Source: Stentor coeruleus (lineage: Eukaryota; Ciliophora; Heterotrichea; Heterotrichida; Stentoridae). Taken from it: a DNA stretch of 49,495 bases. Within the stretch, counting starts at the first letter, position 1. Every line of letters starts with the position of its first letter. The position numbers and the translations under genes are program-made. A model generated the notes under the pieces. The model saw only the letters and a program-made list of their open reading frames with translations. It was not told the DNA's origin and did not search any database. The stretch is from assembly GCA_001970955.1 (NCBI GenBank), contig MPUH01000501.1, positions 1 through 49,495 on the forward strand. The letters are read 5' to 3'. This document shows, one piece after another, positions 1 through 7,880 of the stretch.

Positions 1-2
1 AT

Positions 3-194
3 CATATATCTATTAAAGGTATTATTGCTAGTAAGCTTGGAAATAAAGTTTATCTTAGCAATGGATTTGGAATTTATATTTTAAATCTTGATAAAAAAGA
101 AATTAATGATGTGTTATTTTTTGATAAAAAACTAGAAACATTTATCAATGATAATTATTGCTGTGAAGAAGACTTACTACCAATAATAGCCTAA
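3..194 (+). CDS. 3' end of a gene truncated by the window edge; unassigned
   Basis: An open frame runs from the first bases to a TAA at 192-194, giving 63 residues with no start in the window. It contains SNGFGIYILNLDKKEI, a strand-turn pattern of the kind found in beta-propeller blades (WD40, PQQ or similar), followed by an acidic tail with two adjacent Cys. Codon use is like the other genes here. The blade resemblance is weak and the family is not identified; the rest of the gene lies upstream of the window. Confidence 0.55.
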   Translation, partial: HISIKGIIASKLGNKVYLSNGFGIYILNLDKKEINDVLFFDKKLETFINDNYCCEEDLLPIIA

Positions 195-1198
195 ATTAAG
201 TTAATAAAAAATTAATCTATATAAACCCATTGGACAGGCATTAATTGATTAATATTATTTCTATATCACAAATAGAGTTTTTAAAACCATTATCAAAAAA
301 CTCATTCTTATTTTGTGGGATGATAAAACTAAATCATTCTCTTATATGTGACATCCTGAAAATCTATCGAATCTTTTAAAAAAATGAGAAATTCGTAAAA
401 GGTTTTATCTCCCATGGAGGGACCTAGTAAAAAATCAAAAATATAAATGGAGTATTTAATTATAGCTTATAATTATTTAATGCATACAGAAATAATTCTG
501 CAATCCGAAGATAAAAAAAAATAGAATGAGCAGATTCAAACAGTCAATTATTGTACAGTTTTATTTCTAGATTAAAAATTTAGATTTATTAAAAGTTCGC
601 ATTTTTCTGAAATAAGGCATAATCTGAAAGTTTTTAAACCCTAAACCTTAGGATTACAGACATTTTTTGTATATGTATTTATAATAATTTTATAAGTTTG
701 AAATATTATATTCGATCCTAGCATTATGATAAGAGAATTTAATATTGATAAATGATGTTTAATGAACTCTTTGGTAAAAAAAATACTAACACATAAAATT
801 AAAGTTATAAGATTTTAATATAGATAATTACTACACTTAAGGTATAAATACTGTATTTTTTGATTGATAGGTTAAGAAAAAAATATTTTCTTTAGAATAC
901 AGTCCGTAAATTCAAAGTTTTATAACTGCCATTATAACATTATCATTTTAGTATGATGGGAAAAATTGCATATTGATTATCATTCTAAAAAGAAAAATTT
1001 AAATAACTAAACCATTTATTTTATTATCAATTTCAAGCATTTTTATCAAAGCCTATTTTAACAACTTCCAAATCAGACAATATAATAGCCTTAATTTATT
1101 ATATGCTTCATTAAAAATCAATTCTAAATTTTATTATGTATCACAAATTTGCAAACCTAAAATCATTATAACCAATTTTTACTATATTCAAAACCTAA
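195..1198. other. Intergenic region, AT-rich
   Basis: No intact gene is visible. A 78-codon frame at 226-459 (+) reads like protein but has three internal stops (first TAA at 250-252) and may be a gene remnant. The rest is AT-rich sequence without a recognisable RNA gene or repeat. The part next to 1198 should be 3' flank of the minus-strand peroxidase gene. Confidence 0.5.
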
Positions 1199-1243
1199 GT
1201 TCTCAAGCTTTTTCTCAATTTTAAAAAAAGCCATCACTTGAAC
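1199..1243 (-). promoter_or_regulatory. Candidate SECIS element in the peroxidase 3' UTR
   Basis: Read on the minus strand, this segment begins 8 nt after the peroxidase stop and folds as a eukaryotic SECIS-like hairpin. A short lower helix GUUC/GAAC (1243-1240 with 1202-1199) is followed by an internal loop, then GUGA (1237-1234) facing UGA (1205-1203), which supplies the tandem G.A/A.G core. An 11-pair upper helix follows (C1230-G1208, G1231-C1207, a run of U-A pairs) and an apical loop opens with four As at 1222-1219. The spacing from the GUGA core to the apical AA is 11 nt, in the usual range. GUGA rather than AUGA is a known but less common variant. The fold was made by eye. Confidence 0.65.
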
Positions 1244-1251
1244 ATCTCTTT

Positions 1252-1758
1252 TTATAAAAATCTCGGAATATGACTCGCCAATTCGCTTGGTGTAACATCA
1301 GAAGTAAAATACTCAATTTTCTTCCCTTCTTTATCAACTAAAAATTTACCAAAATTCCAATCAATACCACTTCCTTTCAAATTACTATTATGTCTGAGGT
1401 ATCTATAAAGACCAGAAGCATTTTTTCCATTGACTTCAATTTTCGAAAAAACTTTAAATTCAGCACCTTTGGACTTGGCAAAAGCAACAATTTGTTCATC
1501 AGTTCCAGGCTCTCTGTTATTGAATTGATTACAAGGGAAGCCAAGGATTTCAAATTCTTTATCAGCGAATTGTTTTTCTAAAGCTACTAATTCTGGATAA
1601 TATGAACTAGTTTTTCGTCACTCTGAGGCTATATTTACTATTAACAGCGCCTTACCTTTAAAGTCCCCCATGGATACTGAAGCTCCTCCTACTGATTTAA
1701 CAGATATGCTCCAGAGGGAAGTAAAGGCAGTAGCTGTTCCTGAAGAACCGCAACCCAT
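1252..1758 (-). CDS. Glutathione peroxidase, probable selenoprotein with in-frame UGA
   Basis: Reads through one in-frame TGA (1618-1620, codon 47) to give 168 residues, a normal GPX length. The TGA falls exactly where GPX has its catalytic Cys/Sec: LIVNIASE-U-RKTSSYYPEL. Other GPX landmarks are FPCNQF (74-79, with the resolving-type Cys76) and DWNFGKFLVDKEG (133-145) with the tetrad Trp134 and Asn135. Two oddities: the Gly that usually follows Sec is Arg48, and the tetrad Gln is Arg82 (NNREPG). The protein starts MGCGSS, an N-myristoylation/palmitoylation-type start, so it may sit on membranes. It would reduce hydroperoxides. A SECIS-like hairpin follows the stop. The alternative is a nonsense-mutated or frame-damaged Cys-GPX, but the rest of the frame is clean. 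Confidence 0.85.
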
Positions 1759-2763
1759 ATTTATATATACTGATATATAAGAGAAAATAGAGGGTTTGAC
1801 AGAAAAGCTTATTTTTATTTGGCATGATAGAATATAGAAGGGAAAATTTGATGATTGATTAGAGGATATGAGTAGGAATTAGAAATATGTTTTGATGATT
1901 AGAAGAGGTTTATATAATGATTTTATGAACTTTTTTAGCAGTTGGTTGCATGAATTTTTTTATGGTTTTTTGAAGGAGTTTATTAAGAAGATAAGAGAAT
2001 TTTGAATAGATTAAGAATTAAGTGTGGAGTAATTTTGATTAGGCTTGGCTTTGGGTTATGTGGTTTTTTTGTTTGGAGGTTGAAAGGATAGAATTGAGTT
2101 TTGGTTTAGTTTTTGAATTAGATAATAGAAGGTGTTTCAGTTTTTAGGGAAAGCGTTTTATATAGTTTTATATATAAAAAGAATTTTTTTGGATACAAAA
2201 GTGATAAGTAATAATTACTGTTTTAAATAAGAGATTGTTTTTAGTTGTTTTAAAATTCTTGCAGTGGCTTGTTTGAAATAAGTTGATAAGTTTTTTTTAG
2301 AGGGTTATATTTTATGCTAAGAGTTTTAGGGTTAGAACTCTTATTTAAGTTTTGTGGAGGAAAATAATTTAAGGTAAAATTATTAATGATAAAGATAAAC
2401 TTTTGCACATTTATCATAGAGATAAGGCTTAATACTTTATTTTAATTATCCTATAAATAAATCTGTATTACTGTTACCTCAATAAATCGTTTTCTTATCA
2501 TTTTATCTCATAAATAACTTAATTGTATCAGTGATATCTTATAAAACATGTTTATTTTATAATTAAGCTATTTTTTTTAATAATTGTCCTAGAAATAACT
2601 TATTTTTATCATTATTAAAATCAAAAACTATTTTATAATCATCATCCATAAAAAAATATTTTAATTTTATCCTAATTTTCAGTTCTGATATACACAATTA
2701 CAAGTTTGAATATTATAATCGTATATATTATTAATAGTAAACTAATCTCCTCATTACTTTAAG
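1759..2763. other. Intergenic region, G/T-rich then A/T-rich
   Basis: No gene is visible on either strand. From about 1800 to 2340 the plus strand is rich in G and T and poor in C; this is the 5' flank of the minus-strand peroxidase, so its sense strand is C-rich and G-poor. After about 2400 the composition becomes A/T with C. No tRNA, repeat array or conserved motif was recognised. Confidence 0.5.
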
Positions 2764-3500
2764 TTAATATCTCCAGATTCCTTTTCGTAGCTTTCTTTCT
2801 CTTATTCTTCTCTTTTCTTGCCTCTCTTTAATTTTATACAAATTATTTTTCCCAGTAATCGTCCTAATCTTAAATAATAATTTTTTATATTTTCTTTATA
2901 ATCCTTCTCGTTCCTATTTTTTTTCATCGAATTCTTATCTATCCCATTATTTCCATCTTTTTCTCACTAACTCCTCTGTCAAAGTATTAATCCTCGCATC
3001 ATCAAATTGTTTGTGCCCACATAAATCCTGTATACTAATCTCTTGGCGGCTTATAATTTCTATAGTTTAATCAAGTTCTTATTTTAATCCACTAAACTCC
3101 TTGTCATTATTCTCTTTAAAAATAGTTCATATTTATCACAAATTTCCATATACTTTTTAGTCATTTCTTTATATTTATTTTACCTCATTAATTACACCAA
3201 GTCTTAAATCCTCATTTTCTTCTTCAATTTCAACTTTTCTCAGTTTTGTTGGGTTGGATAAAATAATTTGTTTTGAATAGTTTTTATGATATTTTTAGAA
3301 ATTTGGTAATAAAAGTGTCAATAGGTTTAGAGGAATCTTTAACAAAATCATTATATTTAATTGAATCTAATAGTATTATTAAATAAAACTAAAAGCTCTT
3401 CAACAAACTCTTCAATTTTTTCTCTTTGAAATTACAAATTTGATATCTCTTGCTTTTGTATTCCAATTTTTTCTAATTCCAGCAGCGAATCAATAATCAT
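2764..3500 (-). pseudogene. Decayed coiled-coil protein gene
   Basis: The minus strand carries protein-like fragments spread over at least two frames and broken by stops. They include MIIDSLLELEKIGIQKQEIS (from 3500), EKIEEFVEELLVLF, a KLRKVEIEEENEDLRLGVIN segment, and SRQEISIQDLCGHKQFDDAR followed by NTLTEELVRKRWK. The composition (Glu, Lys, Leu) and spacing are those of a long coiled coil. In the last 300 nt the stops are mostly TAA/TAG at positions where Gln or Lys would fit, as expected from C-to-T or A-to-T decay. At least two frame changes are needed, so this is a pseudogene rather than a gene in another code. I do not recognise the parent; no close copy is in the window. Confidence 0.6.
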
Positions 3501-3754
3501 CTGATTTCATAAAACTTATAAACTTCCCTAACAAAAATTCAAAAAACATTATAATTTATATTAAATCCTATACCCAACATTAAAAACCCCAATTCTCCAG
3601 CACATCTAATCCTATATTTAAACCTTTAAATTATCACCCACCTCAAATCATATAAAAATTTCTTATCCCTATCAAAACCTCTCTAAATCCAAACACAATC
3701 AAAAATCTCAAATAAGTTTTCTATATAATCCTCCAATACCAAAACCTAAATTAT

Positions 3755-4639
3755 CTAATTATTATCAATGACAATTTCAATAGGGTGATGATCGCTTCCC
3801 AAGACATTATCATAAATCCTACTATCCACAATTCTAGGTACCAAATTATGACTTATCACAGCCATATCAATCCTCCATCCCTCTTCTTTATCTCTAGCAT
3901 TAACATCTTTTGGGTTAAACCACGAATACTTCCTAACCTCTGGATACAAAAGTCTATACGAGTCTACAAGCCCAATATCTAAAGTCTTCCAAAAACTACT
4001 TCTTTCTTCAATTGTAGCTCCAGCACATTTATCATTACCTTTCAATCTATATATATCAATATCTAAATTTATAACATTTAAGTCCCCAAGCCATATAACT
4101 GGTTTTATCTTTTGTAAATCTTTTATATATTTCCTCAAATCTTTATCCCAAGAATTAAGTCTATAATCAAGTCTTGTAACTCCAGAATTAGGAACATATG
4201 TTGAAAGGACATAAAATGTATCAAATTCACCAAGAGTAACTCGACCTTCTTTTGGATGTCCAGTAAGACCTTCTGACCAATTTATAGGTTCAGATTTAGA
4301 TAGAATGGCTGTTCCTGAATAACCAAGTTTGGCTTTGCTACAACTCCAATATTGATATGGGAAGTCTTTGAAGTGTGATTTCATTTTGTTTATATGTTTA
4401 TCTTGGATTTTGGTCTCGTTTAAACATAGGATGTCGAACTTATTTTCTGATATGAATTGAAGGGGGCCCTGTTTTTTTACCCAAGCGCGCGCACCGTTCA
4501 CGTTCCAGGAACAGATTCGAATGGATTTGTTTGTGAAAGCTCCTCGGCCAGCTGGTTTGCCTGTGAAAGGGAAAAGCGTTGTTTGGTAAGTTTTTGACAA
4601 CTTTGTCGGCTTTGATGCTGATGCTGCTTTTCGCTTCAT
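3755..4639 (-). CDS. AP endonuclease, ExoIII/APE1 family
   Basis: 294 residues. This enzyme cleaves DNA 5' of abasic sites in base excision repair in the nucleus. From residue 38 the sequence follows the ExoIII/APE1 fold with the catalytic set in place: Asn46 (SWNVNG), Glu75 (LNETKI), Tyr148 (STYVPNSG), Asp186 and Asn188 (GDLNV), Asp258 (RIDMAVISHN) and Asp283-His284 (GSDHHP). The N-terminal 37 residues are basic and contain QTTLFPF at 19-25, close to a PCNA-interacting PIP box but lacking the second aromatic. The start is the only suitable ATG. It is divergent from the ArfGAP gene, with 398 bp between start codons. Family assignment is secure; whether it is orthologous to APE1 or another member is not. 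Confidence 0.93.
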   Translation of the reverse strand: MKRKAASASKPTKLSKTYQTTLFPFTGKPAGRGAFTNKSIRICSWNVNGARAWVKKQGPLQFISENKFDILCLNETKIQDKHINKMKSHFKDFPYQYWSCSKAKLGYSGTAILSKSEPINWSEGLTGHPKEGRVTLGEFDTFYVLSTYVPNSGVTRLDYRLNSWDKDLRKYIKDLQKIKPVIWLGDLNVINLDIDIYRLKGNDKCAGATIEERSSFWKTLDIGLVDSYRLLYPEVRKYSWFNPKDVNARDKEEGWRIDMAVISHNLVPRIVDSRIYDNVLGSDHHPIEIVIDNN

Positions 4640-5037
4640 TTTTGCGATTGATTATAAGGGGTCTAGTTTGTTAGTAATTATTTATAAATTGATTGTATTA
4701 GAAGTGATCTTTGTGTTTTAGGTTTAAAGTGAATATTAGAAAAGGTTTATTAGAGATTGAGTTGTTTTTTCAACATAAAATTTGTGTTTTTGGGTAAAAA
4801 TTTATAACAATTATAACTATATTATTATCATCCTATATACAAATATTAACACTATAAATATAATATCAAAACATCAGCTAAAACTAACATTTTCTCCTTT
4901 AATATACTAAAAAAAAATCTTAAGTCATCTAAATATCATAATCTATAATTTCTCTTAAAAAACCTCATCCAAAAATTATTGTCTCTACCTTTTCAAGTAA
5001 ATTCTCCTATAAAAAATTATCCTCACATACAATAAAT
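4640..5037. other. Divergent promoter region between AP endonuclease and ArfGAP genes
   Basis: No coding sequence is seen. The plus strand is G-rich and C-poor next to the minus-strand gene (4640-4800) and switches to C-rich and G-poor next to the plus-strand gene (about 4850-5037). Each gene therefore has a C-rich sense-strand 5' flank. No clear TATA motif stands out from the background. Confidence 0.45.
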
Positions 5038-6390
5038 ATGGAGCAACTAATCAAGAATAACCCCAACTGCGTGGACTGCGAAGACTCTGAAATCCGCGGT
5101 GTAAACATGCAGCTAGGGATTTTTCTATGCGAAAAATGTTCCTTAGTCCATCAGAAACTGTTAAAAATGCTCATAAGAAACGTGCAAGACACTTTCCTAG
5201 ATGAAGAAATCAGCTTTCTTTCTCAAAAAGGCAACTACAAAATCAACCTAAACCTAATGAAAAATACAATGCCTTGGACTGTAAACCTCAAACAAAATGA
5301 TTTCCCGTAATTTTAACATAGTCAAGTACGTGAATGGATGGCTGAAGCTAAATATGTCCATCAAATCTTTGCCCGTGAAGCATTTCGTCAACAAATAGTC
5401 CATGACCTGAATAAATCCTGGTATTACCTTGACGAAGTAACCCGTGAAGTGACAAGAACTCGTGGTCCATATCCTAGACAGACTATAAAAAAGCTTTTAG
5501 ACGAAAAAAAATTCTTGTTTAAAGACGGATTTGTATGGCATCCAGCATTTGGAATAAAATGGATGCTTGTAGAAAAGGTCTTGGAAATAATTTCCCCAAA
5601 GCCTAATATGTCAGATCAAGCTCTTCAAGATGCTTTTATGCGAAGACTTAATTGGCAAAGCTACCCTTATCCTCATTTACGAGGGAATTTAGAACTTATC
5701 TGGAAAAACACTCAATCTCGTAAATGGGTAGTTATTTTAGATCGTCAAGTTAGTATTTTTACCTCACATATGCAAACATTTAATGCTGAAGTTTCTATAA
5801 AAATAGAAGATGTCACTGATATATCCTTAGTTCAATTCGAGACTAAAATCGCTATAAGACTTGATGTAAATGAAGTTTTTTTACTCACTTCAGCTAAAGT
5901 TGATGAAGTTATTGAATGGTATCATGCTTTATCTTCATGTAGATATCTTATTCATAATCTTGGTAATGATTATCCACCATTAGAAGTTGATAATACAGAA
6001 TTACATGTATGTAATGTTAAAAGCTCAGATGAATATATTGGTGATAAAATACATGAAGGATTTTTAAAAAAACAAGGAATTAAAATGAAAACTGCAAGGA
6101 ACAGGTGGTTTATTTTAAGGACTAATTTCTTGTTTTGGTATGTGAATAAAAATGATAGAAACCATAAGAAACTTTTAAAAATAACACCGAATACAATAAT
6201 TGATGATAAAGAATTAAAAGATCCTAGGGATGCTAAACTTAATTTTCATTTTAGTATAAGCAATGCTGATAAGATTTTACATATGTGGCCTGAGTCACAA
6301 GCGGAAAAAGATCTGTGGATTGAGAAGTTTACCAAAGCTGTTAATACTATTAGAGAGAGAGAAACAGAGAATATTATTTACACTTGGTAA
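5038..6390 (+). CDS. ArfGAP domain protein with two PH domains; one 15-nt intron
   Basis: Two frames are joined by a 15-nt intron (5307-5321) to give 445 residues. Residues 1-110 are an ArfGAP domain with its zinc finger CX2CX16CX2C (Cys11, 14, 31, 34). Two PH-like regions follow: about 200-300 (RKWVVILDRQVSIFTS) and about 325-435 (EGFLKKQGIKMKTARNRWF ending at the PH-type Trp in DLWIEKF). The order resembles ADAP/centaurin-alpha proteins, which act on Arf GTPases at phosphoinositide membranes. The Arg finger that normally follows the zinc-finger HR is replaced: CSLVHQKLL instead of CSGIHRSLG. GAP activity is therefore doubtful and it may be a binding or scaffold protein. Confidence 0.85.
5307..5321 (+). 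other. 15-nt intron GTAATTTTAACATAG
   Basis: The intron carries an in-frame TAA. Its removal joins NDFP to SQVREWMAEAKYV in frame, restoring the ArfGAP helix. It has A at position 10 like the other four introns found in the window. Confidence 0.88.
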
Positions 6391-6499
6391 TTGAATGGTT
6401 TATATGATTTGTATATATGTATAGGATTATTAGAATTTTATAGAAATTGAAGATATTTTATATGTGAAATTATATGGAGAAATTAAATCAGTATTGCGT

Positions 6500-7183
6500 T
6501 TATGGTACTGATCTTGGTGACATTCTATCGCCTCTTCTAGATTTTCTTTCTTCATAACTGTTTTGGCTATCATTACTATATGCTCTTGTTGAGACAAAAC
6601 CACCTTGATATTGTCGACATCTTCCTAGACATGGTCTTCTTCTATCTCCTCTTATCCCTCTTCTGCTTCTACATACTCTTCTCCTTACAGAATCTTCTGG
6701 CCTAGTCTCTTTTTCCTTATCCTCTTCATCCTTAGGAGTCTCATTTTTCGTCTCTTCAAATCTTGGAGCTCCTCTCCAACCTCTACGACTTCCTCTAAAA
6801 CTTCTTATTCTCTCACCCCTTCCTTCTTCATTTCTCTCAACCCCTATCCAAAGTAGTTTCTTCATTTTTTCCAGCGTTATTTCTTGTACCTCTGCAATTG
6901 GTATCGGTTTTTGATAGCCTTTTGATATTGTTGATGGTTCATTGAAACTGAGTTTTATGACGACTCTTGTCTTATTTTTATCTTTTACTCTTTCAAATTT
7001 GTTTTCTTGATGAAGACCTTTAATTCTATGCTTTAATAACTCTACTATTTGAATTGCTCTTGAAATTTCATGATTTGTAGCTGCGATGATCACTTCTTGA
7101 TGAGACATTAGCAACTCTGCAGCTTTCGCAATGCTCAAAATAACACTTTGCGTTGATGAAACAGTAACTACTATGTCAGACAT
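6500..7183 (-). CDS. Alba-domain DNA/RNA-binding protein with Arg-rich tail
   Basis: 227 residues. Residues 2-110 match the Alba fold: DIVVTVSS, then HEISRAIQIVELLKHRIKGL, then TRVVIKLSF. Eukaryotic Alba proteins bind RNA (RNase P/MRP subunits, translation control and stress granules in protists). Residues 125-227 are rich in Arg, Ser and Gly (RSFRGSRRGWRG, RSRRGIRGDRRR), a typical nucleic-acid-binding tail. The 9-residue linker regions are acidic. It lies 58 bp downstream of the next minus-strand gene. The domain assignment is good; the specific role is open. Confidence 0.82.
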   Translation of the reverse strand: MSDIVVTVSSTQSVILSIAKAAELLMSHQEVIIAATNHEISRAIQIVELLKHRIKGLHQENKFERVKDKNKTRVVIKLSFNEPSTISKGYQKPIPIAEVQEITLEKMKKLLWIGVERNEEGRGERIRSFRGSRRGWRGAPRFEETKNETPKDEEDKEKETRPEDSVRRRVCRSRRGIRGDRRRPCLGRCRQYQGGFVSTRAYSNDSQNSYEERKSRRGDRMSPRSVP

Positions 7184-7241
7184 ATTTTTGTAATAATAAT
7201 CCTTTGTTTGCGTGCTTTATCAAGGCGAGATTTAAGGACTT

Positions 7242-7658
7242 TTATGTAAACTTTTTTTGAACAAAGTCTATTATTTGCCACAAAATGCAAAATATGCAAG
7301 CGAATCCTAATCCAGAGCTCCAAAACCTTGAATAAATTGACTCAGTTATCTTTTTTCCTGCATTTTTATTATTTTCCAAATATAAATGTATATAAAAAGT
7401 ATATGTCCTATCTATAATCAATACACAAAAAGCATATACTGGATGCCAAGTATAAGCATTATCCTGTTCTGCGAAGATATCTGTCAATACTAGAATGCCT
7501 GTAGCAAGTCTGCAGATATCAATACCTTGATATAAATTTCTCATATTTTTTTCTTCTAGTAACGATAATAATCTTATTACTAGTCTTAATCGCATATGAA
7601 ACACATATTTTATACATATAAACCAACTTTTATATCTTTTATAAACACTAATATTCAT
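7242..7658 (-). CDS. Small multi-pass membrane protein, unassigned
   Basis: 138 residues from the ATG at 7656-7658 (MNISVYKRYKSW). The open frame continues upstream to about 7760 without an ATG (it begins at a TTG), so an upstream exon is possible, but no 15-16 nt intron was found. Hydrophobic stretches include WFICIKYVF, LATGILVLTDIF, VYAFCVLIID and SGLGFACIFCILWQII near the C-terminus, with basic residues between. The overall shape is reminiscent of PEX11-type peroxisomal membrane proteins but no diagnostic motif is present, so no function is assigned. Tandem with the Alba gene on the same strand. Confidence 0.55.
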   Translation of the reverse strand: MNISVYKRYKSWFICIKYVFHMRLRLVIRLLSLLEEKNMRNLYQGIDICRLATGILVLTDIFAEQDNAYTWHPVYAFCVLIIDRTYTFYIHLYLENNKNAGKKITESIYSRFWSSGLGFACIFCILWQIIDFVQKKFT

Positions 7659-7880
7659 TGTATTATTATTTATTATTAAATTTACTCTAGCTAAGTTTTT
7701 AGCTAATATGATCTTAGCTGATACAAGTAAAGAATATATTTGGAATCCTTGAAAGTACAATTAAAAAAACTAAAAACTCCAAAGAACTCAGCATTATCTT
7801 TATTCATGGACAAGTAATCATTTAAATAATGCCTAATAAACTATCTTCCATAAAAAATCCTTTTAAGTTATTTAAAATCC

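Noticed and set aside
640..656. Telomere-like CCCTAAACC near 645
   Set aside because: Single occurrence without an array; not a telomere.
1390..1581. 63-codon plus-strand open frame
   Set aside because: Antisense to the peroxidase coding sequence, which has clear family motifs.
2764..3500. Use of UAA/UAG as Gln, suggested by the minus-strand fragments
   Set aside because: Frame changes are also needed, and intact genes here end in TAA and TAG; decay explains it better.
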